Source: a candidate division SR1 bacterium
GTDB lineage: Bacteria; Patescibacteriota; Gracilibacteria; Absconditabacterales; Absconditicoccaceae
Reading direction: 5' to 3'
Assembly: GCA_026397515.1 (NCBI GenBank)
Contig: JAPLUU010000021.1
Location: 1-64,000, forward strand
DNA: 64,000 bases
The translations under genes and the position numbers were made by a program. Below the pieces are notes generated by a model. That model worked only from the letters and a program-made list of their open reading frames with translations, did no database searches and was not told the DNA's origin. Positions 10,146 through 21,059 of this stretch are shown here, piece by piece; the stretch's first letter is position 1; each line of letters starts with the position of its first letter.

Positions 10146-10868
10146 ATGCAAATCCATCAATTACAAAAAAGCAAATGACTCAAAGATAAACAAAGAAGAA
10201 GAGGAAGAGGAAACGGTACAGGAACAGGAAACTATTCTGGAAGAGGACTCAAAGGACAAAAATCTAGAAGCTGATTTTCTATGAAGCCATTTTTCGAATG
10301 AGGACAAACATCTATCGTTCAGAGATTGCCTAAAGCAAGAGGTTTCACAAGATATTACAAACTTGTACAAGATGTTGTAATCGTTAACCTTGGCGCACTT
10401 GATGCTGATGTAAGAATTTCTGATACTATGGAAATCAACAAACAAATATTGAAAGACTTAGGATATATAAAAAATATAAAAGTGTTTGTTAAACTTTTGT
10501 GACATGGTGATTATGCTAAACATCTTACATTCAAAGATATTGATGCATACTCTGCTTCTGCAAAAATCAAAATGGATAAACCTGGAACAAAACACTCTGC
10601 TGTAAGTAAAGCGCCTGCAAAAGTAAAAAAAGATCCAAAATCTAAAGTAGGAAAATTGAAAATTAAATCTGCAGCTGAAAAGAAAGTTGCTGTTTCAAAA
10701 AAAATAGTTGAAAAGAAAGTTGTAGCTCCAAAAGTAGAAAAAGTTATTGAAGCAAAAGTAGAAAAAAAAGTTGCTCCTAAGAAAGTAGCTGAAAAAAAAG
10801 AAACTGTTAAAAAATCTGCCACTACTAAACCAGCTGTAAAGAAGGCTCCAGCTAAGAAAACTAAATAA
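10146..10868 (+). CDS. rplO: 50S ribosomal protein L15 with long Lys/Ala-rich tail
   Basis: 240 residues against about 145 in typical L15. Gly-rich N-terminus RRRGRGNGTGTGNYSGRG, GQTSIVQRLPKARGF, then HLTFKDIDAYS. From about residue 150 the protein becomes a histone-H1-like tail of Lys, Ala, Val and Pro ending TTKPAVKKAPAKKTK. Four TGA glycines (e.g. KSRSGFSM, FFEGGQT). Confidence 0.95.
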
Positions 10869-10903
10869 CTTCTCTACCCTTTTAAGTTTCTTATCACTTT
10901 TTG

Positions 10904-12244
10904 ATGGAAAAATTCTTAAAAAAACTTCAAGAAATCCGAGAAAATCCTAGTATAAAAAAGAAGATTATTTTTACGCTTTTGATGCTTGCTTTATATAGAC
11001 TTTTGGTCTTTATCCCTGTGCCATTTGTAGATATTACTGCGCTTATGGCAAAAACTGTTAGTACAAGTAATTCTTGAATATGATATTTTCTTATGCTTTT
11101 GTGAGGATCATTGGATCAATTTGCTTTGATTGCTGTAGGACTTGCTCCTTTCATCAATGCATCTATCATTATGCAACTTCTTGGTTCTGTAGTTCCAGCT
11201 CTTGAAGAACTTACTGAACAAGGTGAGGCCGGACAACAAAAAATTCAACAATATACAAGATATCTTTCTGTACCATTAGCATTTCTTCAATCTATAGGAA
11301 TGGTATTCTTCATCAATTATCTTCTCGGAGGTCATGTGATTAATACTGCACCATTAAGTCTTATTGCTACTGCATTTACTATGACTGTGGGATCAGTATT
11401 GCTTATGTGGATAGGAGAATTGATTACAGAAAAAGGAATTTCAAATGGAACATCAATGTTAATCTTTGCATCTATCGTATCTGGAATCACTCAAAAAATA
11501 TATTCAAGTATGGCAGGTTCAAATAATTTTATAGGAGTTACGTTATTCATGCTTATCATTGTGCTTGGATTAATATTACTTTCTATCTTCATCCTAAAAT
11601 CAATCAAAGAAATACCTGTTATTTATGCAAGAAGAGGAAGAGTTGAAGAATCATCTTCATTACCAATCCCTATGAATCCTGTAGGAATGGTGCCTATTAT
11701 CTTCTCTATCGCGTTTGTATCGTTCCCATATTTGGTATCTAAACTTGTTACTCAATTCCAACCTATGAATACTAGATTAGTCGGTATGGCCAATTGGATA
11801 GAAGCAAATCTTAATATCTATACCCAACAACCAGGAATACCAGCTATCGTACTTTATTTTGCATTGATTATCGTATTTACGTTCTTCTATACATTGATTG
11901 TATTCTCTCCAGAAAGGATTGCTGATAATATTCAAAAAAGAGGAGGATTCGTGCCAGGTATTAGACCAGGTAAAGAAACAGCTAAATATATCAATTGAAT
12001 CTTAATGCATTTATGTCTATGGTGAGGAGCTGGATTGGCCTTTATCGGAATCTATAGTTACTTACTCAATTACATACCATTCATTCAGACGTTAGTACAA
12101 TCTCTTGGATCACTTCCTGTTGTTGTTACGGGATCTGGAGTTATCATCATCGTATGAGTAGTACAAGAAATTATGAGTAAAGTGAAGACAGATATGCTTA
12201 TGCAAAGATATGATAAAATCGATTTAAGTTCTATGAATAAGTAA
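10904..12244 (+). CDS. secY: Protein translocase subunit SecY
   Basis: 446 residues, ten predicted membrane helices; channel of the Sec system that must export the many signal-peptide proteins of this window. Recognisable: IPVPFVD, GLAPFINASIIMQLL (TM2b plug region), GISNGTSMLIFASI, RRGRVEESSSLPIPMNPVGMVPIIF (in pieces), IQKRGGFVPGIRPGKET. Six TGA glycines. Last gene of the operon, followed by a terminator. Confidence 0.98.
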
Positions 12245-12260
12245 TATTTATATACGAAAG

Positions 12261-12284
12261 ACTGGGTGAAAGCTCAGTTTTTTT
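12261..12284 (+). terminator. Intrinsic terminator of the ribosomal operon
   Basis: 6-bp stem (ACTGGG with CTCAGT, one G-U) and a run of seven T just downstream of secY. Confidence 0.8.
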
Positions 12285-12309
12285 ATATATTTATTTTTTC
12301 TTTTCTATC

Positions 12310-12420
12310 GCCTTGCCGGCTGGGCCTTACTTGTCCACGAAGGTGGGCTTTTTTCCTTCCAGGTGCCCTCAGACTTCGCTGAGGATCAAGAAAAAAAGTA
12401 AGCAAAAAACCCCTCGTCGA
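12310..12420. repeat. GC-rich structured non-coding element at island border
   Basis: Fills the gene-free stretch 12,286-12,601. Much richer in G+C than its surroundings. Contains outer inverted repeat CTTACTT (12,326) / AAGTAAG (12,396), and inner hairpins CCAC-GAAG-GTGG (12,335-12,346) and CCTCAG-ACTTCG-CTGAGG (12,367-12,384). It resembles the palindromic intergenic elements I know from Bacteroidota genomes (reading GCCCAGCCGGCAAGG and a paired AAGTAAG); that origin is inference. An open frame across it (12,313-12,501) looks spurious. Confidence 0.55.
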
Positions 12421-12601
12421 TTGCCCCTTCATATTTATTATATATTAATACTCATTGATTTTTTTTTGTTTCATTCAGCGATATTGCAATCGACCTTTTA
12501 AAATAATAACTAAATAACTATATATATTTTGTAAGAATATATAATTTTTTACGTCATAAAAAATCTTCATTATATTCGACCTTTTATTTTATTCCAATTT
12601 T

Positions 12602-12628
12602 AAAAAAAACCCAACGAATACCGCTGGG
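12602..12628 (-). terminator. Terminator of the first non-UGA transcription unit
   Basis: On the minus strand, a 7-bp stem (CCCAGCG / CGTTGGG) with 5-nt loop followed by eight T. Serves the two genes at 12,656-13,065. Confidence 0.85.
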
Positions 12629-12655
12629 ATTAGTTCTTTGCATGATAATATGCTC

Positions 12656-12853
12656 TTAAAATTGTTCAGGAAATTTTTCTTTAACTGCCATCATTTTAGC
12701 ATCAATATCGCCTTCTATGGTAGCTGCAAATGTCCTGATTTCTGCCATTTTACTGGCTATACCTGCAAATAATTCTTCATAGAATTCCATATCTTCATCA
12801 GTCCAACCGATGATATTGCGAATTCTTTTTTCGTTGGTTTCTTGTGTATTCAT
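12656..12853 (-). CDS. Small hypothetical protein, non-UGA gene
   Basis: 65 residues, acidic and helical (TDEDMEFYEELFAG). No family recognised. Stop is TAA, all glycines use GGN codons, unlike native neighbours. It begins 2 nt after the stop of the 69-residue gene upstream, so the two form a dicistronic unit with the promoter box at 13,081-13,108 and the terminator at 12,602. Likely a horizontally acquired gene of unknown role. Confidence 0.75.
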   Translation of the reverse strand: MNTQETNEKRIRNIIGWTDEDMEFYEELFAGIASKMAEIRTFAATIEGDIDAKMMAVKEKFPEQF

Positions 12854-12855
12854 TT

Positions 12856-13065
12856 TTATGGATTTTTTGCTTGTTCGTATTTGTGGATTTCTTTTATTGC
12901 TGTTGGACTGTATTCCAACGTCAACATTGCAACTCCTGGCATATGTTCTCTACGGAGTTTTTCCCTTTGTTTACCAGATAAATCTTTAAACCATTTGTTT
13001 GATTCCTTATAAGGATCTTTACATCCTGAATCATTACATTGTCTATGCTGTCTTGTTTTTGCCAT
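12856..13065 (-). CDS. Small basic hypothetical protein, non-UGA gene
   Basis: 69 residues, basic, with two cysteines near the N-terminus (QCNDSGCKDPYK) and a helical LSGKQREKLRREHMPG stretch. Function unknown. Preceded by an A-rich leader (runs of A with rare T directly before ATG), a start context typical of Bacteroidota. Stop TAA; no in-frame TGA. Confidence 0.75.
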   Translation of the reverse strand: MAKTRQHRQCNDSGCKDPYKESNKWFKDLSGKQREKLRREHMPGVAMLTLEYSPTAIKEIHKYEQAKNP

Positions 13066-13080
13066 TTTTTTTTATTTTTT

Positions 13081-13108
13081 TTTTTATATATTTATTCATA
13101 AAAGTCAA
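13081..13108 (-). promoter_or_regulatory. Cassette promoter box (copy a)
   Basis: Minus strand TTGACT followed by AAATATATAAA. The TATA element is about 2 nt closer than in the other copies (spacer ~14), so this is the weakest member of the shared box family. Confidence 0.6.
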
Positions 13109-13182
13109 CCTTTTGTAATATAATGTAACTATATACTACAAAATCTAAATATAGTGATGAAAAAAATAAAATAAATTGTTAT

Positions 13183-13208
13183 AAAAAAACCCCGGCAGAT
13201 ACGCCAGG
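13183..13208 (-). terminator. Terminator of the 135-residue gene
   Basis: Minus-strand stem CCTGGC / GCCGGG with loop GTATCT, followed by a run of seven T. Confidence 0.85.
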
Positions 13209-13232
13209 ATATTTGATGATTAAAATTCTTTT

Positions 13233-13640
13233 TTAGGGATGTAGTATAATACCCATTTTGCTGTATAATCGTTTCTTGTGATTCCAGTTCCATACAGCAA
13301 CGTTGGCTTCATATTGGTTGTCCGTTTTTTTTGTGTAGGACATTGAAATCTGGTAATTACCTATTTGTTGATTTTTATAGGTGAATTCTTTTTGAGGCAA
13401 AAGCAATGCTCTATTTACACACAGGGATTCTTTATGTCCTATAAAATACGTAGTATATTTAATTTTCTGATTACATAGATTATCAAATATATCGTCCACT
13501 AATTTTATTAATTCTGTTTTTTTATTTTTTTTGATTATATATATCAACAATATAATTATTCCCGTAAAGAATAATATTGTTATATATAATAAGCTAGTAA
13601 ATTGGTCTGTTTGCATGTTTTTTATGTTTTTGTATTTCAT
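13233..13640 (-). CDS. Membrane-anchored hypothetical protein, non-UGA gene
   Basis: 135 residues. One N-terminal membrane helix (about residues 16-37, LLYITILFFTGIIILLIYII), then a charged segment and a beta-rich domain (NYQISMSYTKK, ANVAVWNWNHKKR). No family recognised. Alone on its transcript with its own promoter box (13,643-13,670) and terminator. TAA stop, no TGA codon. Confidence 0.75.
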   Translation of the reverse strand: MKYKNIKNMQTDQFTSLLYITILFFTGIIILLIYIIKKNKKTELIKLVDDIFDNLCNQKIKYTTYFIGHKESLCVNRALLLPQKEFTYKNQQIGNYQISMSYTKKTDNQYEANVAVWNWNHKKRLYSKMGIILHP

Positions 13641-13642
13641 TT

Positions 13643-13670
13643 CTTATATATATTTCCTATTAAATGTCAA
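13643..13670 (-). promoter_or_regulatory. Cassette promoter box (copy b)
   Basis: Minus strand TTGACA, 16-nt spacer ending in AAATATA, then TATAAG. Starts only a few bases before the ATG region, so the leader is very short. Confidence 0.7.
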
Positions 13671-13686
13671 CATTACTTGCTATTAC

Positions 13687-13715
13687 AAAAAAAAGCCCAC
13701 CAAAAACGATGAGCT
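13687..13715 (-). terminator. Terminator of the trypsin-like gene
   Basis: Minus-strand 8-bp stem AGCTCATC / GGTGGGCT with 6-nt loop and eight T. Confidence 0.85.
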
Positions 13716-13735
13716 CTCATTATCTTTACCTAGTA

Positions 13736-14488
13736 TTAACTAGGTTTCTTTTCGTCATATACTATGTCTCCATATAATTCTTCGAAAACTTGTATGGGAA
13801 CAAATTGTGTCTGTTTCCCTTCATTGGTTCCGGTTACTTCTACGCCTAGTATACCATTTCTCCCAAGGATCAATCCACCGGAATCACCTGGTTCACCGAA
13901 CATAGTAAACATTTCCATTTCGTTGTGATTATTCAGTGTCCCAAATTTTCTATGGACGTTTCTGACGTTGAATGGAGTCAGCAAAACAGCAGAATCTCCT
14001 ACTATTATTTCCCTTGCAATTTTTCCTCGTTCACACAATGTAGGTAGTCCTTTGATCTTTTCTACTACTAACACTTCTGCATCGTAGAGAGTTGAGCTCG
14101 TCGAACGTGTCCATGATAATTTCGTTCTTCTGTTTTTGAAGTCGGTAACCCAAAGACCATATGACTTGGTTGAATCATAAGGAAAACAGTGCCTGGGAAG
14201 GATAAGATATGACATATTATCCTTGTTACAATAAAGACAACACTGTCCTGCCCATGCTTCACTCTTTTTTTTATCGGACATAACTACATAGAATTCAAAC
14301 ATTGAAGAATCAATTCCTTTCATGTATGCTTCATCGGGGAATGCTTTTCTTTCCCTGACTTTAACACTATTTTTGACAGCATTGATGTTTGATTTTGCTT
14401 CGTCTATAGTGCCGTTATTAGAATTGTTACAAGAGACCATTACAAGGACTATTGTAACCAAAATACCTATACAATAAATTTTTTTCAT
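13736..14488 (-). CDS. Trypsin-like serine protease lipoprotein, non-UGA gene
   Basis: 250 residues. N-terminal lipoprotein signal with Cys20-type lipobox (VLVMVSC), so exported and lipid-anchored. Chymotrypsin-fold catalytic triad is visible: His100 in LPRHCFPY, Asp136 in LYDAEVL, Ser203 in EPGDSGGLILG. Role probably extracellular proteolysis. Own promoter box and terminator. All glycines GGN, stop TAA, G+C higher than native genes; probable acquisition from a standard-code bacterium. Target unknown. Confidence 0.8.
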   Translation of the reverse strand: MKKIYCIGILVTIVLVMVSCNNSNNGTIDEAKSNINAVKNSVKVRERKAFPDEAYMKGIDSSMFEFYVVMSDKKKSEAWAGQCCLYCNKDNMSYLILPRHCFPYDSTKSYGLWVTDFKNRRTKLSWTRSTSSTLYDAEVLVVEKIKGLPTLCERGKIAREIIVGDSAVLLTPFNVRNVHRKFGTLNNHNEMEMFTMFGEPGDSGGLILGRNGILGVEVTGTNEGKQTQFVPIQVFEELYGDIVYDEKKPS

Positions 14489-14505
14489 GTTTTTTATTTT
14501 TATTT

Positions 14506-14533
14506 TTTATATATATTTACACATAAATGTCAA
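14506..14533 (-). promoter_or_regulatory. Cassette promoter box (copy c)
   Basis: Minus strand TTGACA, 16-nt spacer containing AAATATA, then TATAAA, followed by an A-rich leader up to the ATG at 14,488. Best match to the family consensus. Confidence 0.75.
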
Positions 14534-14728
14534 CTACTTGTTCATCTTTTATATTTTGTCAAATTTTATTAGTGGTTTCGGGTGTGTTTCTTGGTCTTTT
14601 TTCGTATTTTTGAGTATAATTGAATATGAATTTAGTATTTAGAATGTAAAAAAATAAACAACCTGTAGAATTTAGAAAAAAACGTAGAATAGTTTAATCA
14701 GAAAATTTATTTAATAAATATATATTTC

Positions 14729-16225
14729 ATGACCTCATACAAAACAACTAATTCACTGATTATCTGAAGTATGATCCTTTGTTTCTGGCTTGTAATTCTT
14801 TTTTTGGATGGGACATTTTCTTCTCATCATGAAGTTACGCAAGAGGCAATTCTTCCTAACGCTATTTCGTCTTTTCAGGAAACAGCCGATGAGGCGACAC
14901 ATACTGTTGCTCCTCTGAGTACCGTGACTGCTATGGTCTCTGGAGTGCTTCATCAAAATTTATGAAATTCGCAAATATTTCAGGATTTAAATGTGTTGGA
15001 ATATTTGTATACCAAAAATAAAAATCCAGAATTACTTCAGCCTTTGGTAGAAAAATTTCTCCAATATTATCAGTTTGATAAAGCTAATACATACCTTTCA
15101 CTTTTGGTACAAGAGGCAGGTGATTATTTTAAACTAAAGATTGATCCACGTCAGGTAATATACACACGTTTTCATGATTCTACCATCGGTCTCGACTCGT
15201 CTAATTCGTTGGATGAAACCTTTGCTCTTATTTGACAATATAGAGCTCGTAATTTACTTACGGCAGATGATGAAATGTTTTATAAAGGACTAAAATCACT
15301 TTGGGTATATGACTATGCAACCGCTACTGCTGCTTTCTCAAAACTCACTGATCCTCGTTACAAAGATTTTACGTCTTCGTATGAATCAGCATTGGCAAAT
15401 TTCGTAAAAATAAAAAATCCACCAATATATTATAGAGACTGATTGGTTTCACTTACCTTACTCAAAAACTGATATTTTGTATTTGCTAAGAGACTTTCAT
15501 TGCACGCATTAAACCAAAATAAAGACTATATACTTCCTTATCAAGTGCTTGCTTATGCAAATTTTTTGACCCATAATCGAGAATCTGCTAAAGATTATTT
15601 TCTCAAGCTCGCAGACTTCGATACGAGTAATGCATTTCTCTATAAATTTCTTATAGGTATCTCGTATTATCGGTATGGTGACTACGAACAATCTCTTCTC
15701 TATCTTAATCAAGTAAATACTCCTGCATTACAAACGGATGTCTATAGATATATGTTGTTGTCCTATATTCAGACTGAAGATACCAATAGTATGACGCGTA
15801 TGTGGCAAAATCTTCTTGGAGAATCCGATCTTCAAGCATCTGATTTTTCATTATTTTTTGATCAGATGTTTTATATGCCATTTCGTTCATGAACTCCGTT
15901 TACCTTATATTCTGAAAATCCACAATTGGCTGATCTATATTTGGGTAAATGTTCTACACTTTTTAGTGGTAGTCAAGCTGATGTGTGTACCTATGGTGAG
16001 GTCTGATTGCAATTAGCAAAACAAAATTTATCTTGAATAGGACAAAAACTTTTGTCTCTGACAGAAATATATCATCAATCGCATCTCTATCATCTCCTTG
16101 GTGATTACTACGTTTCTCTCAAACAATATCCTGTGGCAAAGGAATATTATGTAAAAGCATTGAGTATCGCTGATACTACTAATGAACAAATAATTATTCA
16201 AAATAAAATTGCTAAACTTAAATAG
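14729..16225 (+). CDS. Membrane-anchored TPR-like repeat protein
   Basis: 498 residues. One N-terminal membrane helix (residues ~13-30, SMILCFWLVILFLDG), then outside the membrane a chain of helical pairs typical of tetratricopeptide repeats (YQFDKANTYLSLLVQEAGDY; YGDYEQSLLYLNQVN; YPVAKEYYVKALSIAD at the end). Several TGA glycines. First gene of a plus-strand set of four exported proteins (14,729-20,996), which suggests a scaffold for assembling them; this role is inference. Confidence 0.8.
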
Positions 16226-16271
16226 CTTAATGCCTGAAATATTATATATCTGATTTTATTCTGTACAATAT

Positions 16272-17687
16272 ATGAAGAAAGTTGCTGCTCTCACTATCAT
16301 ATTAGTATCAGTGATCACGTTTGTGAATAATTTTTCTTTCGCTGCAACTCCTGCACTTACTCCAGACCAACTTGCAGATAGAGAAACTGCATATTGTGCT
16401 CAATCTTCTATCTGTGGAACTGCACCAGAACAATTTACGTTTTTGATGGATTTTGTAAGAGAAATGACAAACGCAATAAAAACTGTCTGACCACAATGAG
16501 AGTATCTCGGTAAATACGTCAATCCTAATCGGTTTAAATGAACTGAATTTTCTGCTCCAAAAAAAACTATCTTAGGGAGATTTGCTAGTAATGTTGCAAA
16601 TAAAGCAAAATTTGCTTTAGCAACCCTTACTATTCTTTCAAATCCTGTAAATTTTGGTGGGCTCAAAGATATGGTATGATGAGTTACTTTGCTTGCCAAA
16701 AACAAAATATTTCTTAGAGATAATAAAATAATAGAAGATACAGAGTCTCTTGTCAATGATAAAAAATATGAGCTTGGACTCTGATGATGATGGTATGCAC
16801 AAATCATTCCTGAAAATCGTGCTATTATGCAAGCAATTATTGATACATACAAAGCTAAATGATTACTGGTTGATTCATCAATAATAAAGGATGGTACAAC
16901 ATACAATAACGTAACGGCCTTACTTACTCAAGCACTTTCTTCTGCAAAAAGTTTTTTGTATTTTGGTACTACTAGCCAGTTTGATGAAATGAGTAGGGGA
17001 TTTTCTGATGGTATATCCATATGATTTGTTCCTACTGCTATGGCGAGCGTAAAGCGTGAGTATGACTGTGCTAGATGACCTAATTATGTCTGTAGTTCTG
17101 AATGAAAAAAGCTCAAAGAATGGCGGAAGAAAATAACACAAATTTCTATTGGATCTAAAGATATTACTAAAGTGTATACTGATGCTGTACATAGACTTTG
17201 ACAACTATTTTCTAAACAACCAGATCAGGCATTTAAAGATAGAGAAGCTGATCTTCTTAACTCTGCTTATGGAGCAAGACCTACGTGATTGTTTGCGGGT
17301 AGTATAAAAAATTCTTTAAAAAAAATTAAAGATCAGGCTGTAGACTTAGCAAATGATGTGAGTACATTTCGAACATTCCCTCCAAATATTAAGGGTGTTA
17401 CGCAAGCTCTTCCTACAGCATTAACAGTCCCGACTCAAGCTACTGATCCTATTGTCACACAAATTGATACCTATGTATATGATGTCTTAAATAATCAACA
17501 AAATGCTATTAATCTTGTGAGTATGTCTGAAGTAAATGGTGTTACGCCTGCTTTTAAAATTCTTTGAAATCAAATTGCAAGTATCAAAAATGATATTCTC
17601 GGTGGTAAGGACAAAAAAAATAGTCTGATTTCTAGCTTATGAGCAGCGTGTGAACTTCAATGTGGAAGGTCTTGATTGTGTCGATAA
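16272..17687 (+). CDS. Secreted protein with paired cysteines
   Basis: 471 residues. Clear signal peptide (MKKVAALTIILVSVITF, cleavage near SFA-ATP). Helical body; cysteines occur in pairs at the start (AYCAQSSICG), the middle (YDCARGPNYVCSS) and the very end (ACELQCGRSGLCR), suggesting disulfides. No family recognised. Many TGA glycines. Its 3' end overlaps the longest reading of the next gene. Confidence 0.75.
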
Positions 17688-17713
17688 TATTTTATTTCGT
17701 TGCGTGTCTCTCT

Positions 17714-18826
17714 ATGATTGGTAAAAGAAAACAATGGATATCTATACTTTTGATGACATGTGTCATTTGTCTATTTTTTTCTTGTACTAAAACATTCGCT
17801 GATTTTCTTGGTGCTAGTAGTTTAAAGTTGTCTACAGATTTACCTGCAGATAATCAAATGAAAAATTTACTAGTAAATTATTGTACGGCTGTTTTAGGTT
17901 CTTCATCATTTATACAAAATAATTTTTTATATGATGCAAAGCAATCGGCTTTTGTTCATCTACTTTGTAGAAATATGAATATGCCTTCTCCATATTTTAA
18001 AGATGATTATTTTAAACGTACATCTTTTGCTGATTTATGATTTACTGATATTACTGTTGATACCATTGATCTTTGTAATCCTAGTTCTTTTGATAATGAT
18101 TGCGATCTCAGCGTAAATATTCCTAACCTTTTCAATAGCATCATGAATGATTACGTAAATATGAAACAACCGAATTTGTATGGAATGATAGCAGAATCTG
18201 ATAAAGATGATGATATGAAAAATCAGATTAATATATTTTCTTCTGGATATTTTGATGGTGTCCAGATTTGTGGAGCCAATGAAACTCGTTATCCTACTAC
18301 CTGTAAAATGATGCAATGATATATCAAAAATGTCCGTAATGTCCTCAGTGATGTAAGTATATTCAGTACTACTGGTGTTTTAGAAATGTCCAAACTTAAA
18401 GCAAAAACTGTTTCTTGTGATTCTATTACAGAAACTACTGATATTTTTTATTGTGGATTATATGGTGAGAAATGAGCTAAACTAACTTCGTTTGTAAATC
18501 TTGCTTATAATGAACTTTTCTACTATCGTTTGTTTATGTGATATTATCTTTCTATGATCCAAACATATCCATCACTTATCACGAATAATACCTATATGAC
18601 TGATTATAATTATATTTTAAAGACTTTTTCTACGCAATATATGTGGTCAAAGGATGCATTGTCTTTGAGTTTGAAAATGATGGCTGGTACGTATATGGCT
18701 TTTCCATTTCATGTAGGATTCTCTATGTATCAGGAAGATTTAGATGGTTTTGGTAAAGCTGTGGCTCGTATAGCACCGCCTATTTATACTTTATATGATA
18801 AGCTGAGAAATGTTCAAAAACCTTAA
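17714..18826 (+). CDS. Secreted hypothetical protein
   Basis: 370 residues from ATG 17,714, which gives a standard signal peptide (MIGKRKQWISILLMTCVICL, then KTFA before mature DFLG). The frame is open from ATG 17,660, overlapping the previous gene by 28 nt and adding a second hydrophobic segment; I prefer 17,714. Mature part is helical with scattered Cys pairs (QICGANETRYPTTC). Its stop overlaps the next gene by 17 nt, implying translational coupling. No homolog recognised. Confidence 0.7.
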
Positions 18827-20996
18827 TAGGACATTCCTAGTATGTATGTTGCTTATCGGAACGTGTTCCTCTGTTTTTGGTATTGATATGTCTCAAGCAT
18901 TTACTCATGCTCAAGAACAATCTGTGGGTATAGATTCTATTTTTAAATGAAAATCTACGGTAAGTAATCTTTTTTCTAAAGCATTGAAACTTGTAAAAGA
19001 TACTGAAGTCACTTCTAGTGTAGCTGCTTTTGATCAACTTAAAGAATACTATAAGCCTTGTACATTGGATACTATTGATTTTATCAATATCCTGTATCGT
19101 TCAAATAGTTCTTTTAGAAATACGTTTCTTTTAATTCTTCCTAAAAGAACCAAAACACCGACTTCTGACAATATCAATAAAAGCTATAAGAAATTTTTTA
19201 TATGTAAAAAAATTACCAATCCTACACCAGCTGATGCAGATGGTATAGATACGGAAATAAATACTAAGTATCTTGAAATATATCCTAATATATACAGCAT
19301 GTCTACTATCAATAAAGATAATTTTGGCTCCGATTTGTTTTGGAATGGAACAAAGGATGATAGTGATTTTGATCTCTTGTATGATATCAATCAGATAGGA
19401 AAAATATTGTTTGAAAATATCCAAGATAGTCCCGAAATTTTGTTTTATAAACTACCAAAATCACCGACAGCTTCAAATGCTTCTTCTTCATCTACTCAAA
19501 GTGCTTATCAGCTTTGAGGTGGCGGATGATCATTTCCTGGTACTATATCATCTAGTACACCACCATCTTCATCTTCATGATGATCTTCTTGATGATGATC
19601 TTTTACACCTACTCCAACTATTGTTTCTTCTCAAACGCAAAATATCTCTATCAATAAAAATATGCCTCAATTGTCCGATGATCAGGAAGTACAAAATTTT
19701 GTTGATAGTACAAAACCTGTAGTCTCTTCTAGTCCTGCTGGTGTCGCTTTGGTGTTTTGAAATCAATGTCTCGTGTCAGAAACGCCGCCTCCTGTTGAAG
19801 AGGTTACTCCACTCATGACTTCAGAAGAATATATTTCTGGTATCAATGCTTTCATAGACAATGCTAGTGTTAATGATGTTATAAATACTCATTTACTTAA
19901 AGTATTCACCAAAAAAACCCCTTTACCATTATGATGAAGTACATCAGATTCATGATATGCGGATACGGTCGCTAATACCTATGCGGAACAAGCATTTGGT
20001 GATGCTGCACCTGGTACGTGTGAATATGCTTGTAATACTTTGCCTCTCGATCAACAAGCTCAATGTCAATTTTCATGTGCTAGTTCTTGTACCAACAAAT
20101 GTAATGATACCCGTAAATCTACTCAATGAGCGTGTGCTACTTCATATACTACTCAAAAGGCTGAATGTGAACAATTATCTTCACTCAAAAAAGCAGCATG
20201 TTTGGTTTCTGCTGTTGCTACTAAAACAAGTTGTATAACTCAAATATCTACTGATGAGGCTCTTTGCCTTTCTGATTGTATGTGTTTTCTCGTCGCTTGA
20301 CCCAATGGTGCATGATGGGAAAAAGTAGAAGATATGTTTAGTATCAAATTTTGTAAGGTTCCTGTCCAGACAAAGACCGTTACTCCATGAAAAAAAGTAT
20401 TTAGTATCCAAGCAATTTTTCAGGAGATATCTGATGTATTAGCGTGACTCAGAGATAGTGGTCAGATGGTGAAATTTGCAAAAACTAAGGAGTTTCTCGA
20501 TGGAAACGTCAAAATAAAATTTGCTGATAATTTCGCTTTTAAATTATTAGTATGATTCAAACCCGTGTTTACTCAAAAAAGTACTACCATAAAAAATCAA
20601 GAACAGACACAGGCAAATGTCGATCTCAATACTGCTATCCTCGATATGAATATTGCTTCACCAGAAGCCGATGATCCTAATAAGTATGTTATTGTCTCTG
20701 ATTATATTACCAATAATGCAAATCTTGAACCTACAACTTCTTTGGAAGATATCAATAAAAATATTCAAAAATTTCAAGCTGCAGCTACTGCTGCAAAAGC
20801 AACAAAACTTTCTAATGATAAAATCAATGCAATTATAGATACTTATGCACAACAAAAAACTCCAACTTTATTTGTTCAAAATATGATTCAGTTTCTTGGA
20901 GATAATCAATTGTTTCTCCAAAACCTCAGTGATGCGTTGTTGGATATGAACAAAATGAGTCTTGAACTCAAGACCAAAATAGAAAGTAGTAAATAA
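18810..20996 (+). CDS. Secreted Cys-rich protein with Ser/Gly linker
   Basis: 728 residues. Signal peptide MFKNLNRTFLVCMLLIGTCS. N-terminal helical domain, then around residues 230-265 a Gly/Ser linker in which most glycines are TGA codons. About residues 403-517 hold a dense cysteine cluster (CEYACNT, CQFSCASSCTNKC, CLSDCMCF), probably disulfide knots. C-terminal ~150 residues are helical. Unknown function; last of the four linked exported proteins, so probably part of one surface assembly. Confidence 0.75.
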
Positions 20997-21059
20997 TATA
21001 TAATAATTACTATGTACTCGGTTAAGCAAAGCTGAAAGTAGCAGTGTACCTTGTTTTTT

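Noticed and set aside
12313-12501. 62-codon open frame over the GC-rich element
   Set aside because: Covers palindromic non-coding sequence; composition like translated repeats.
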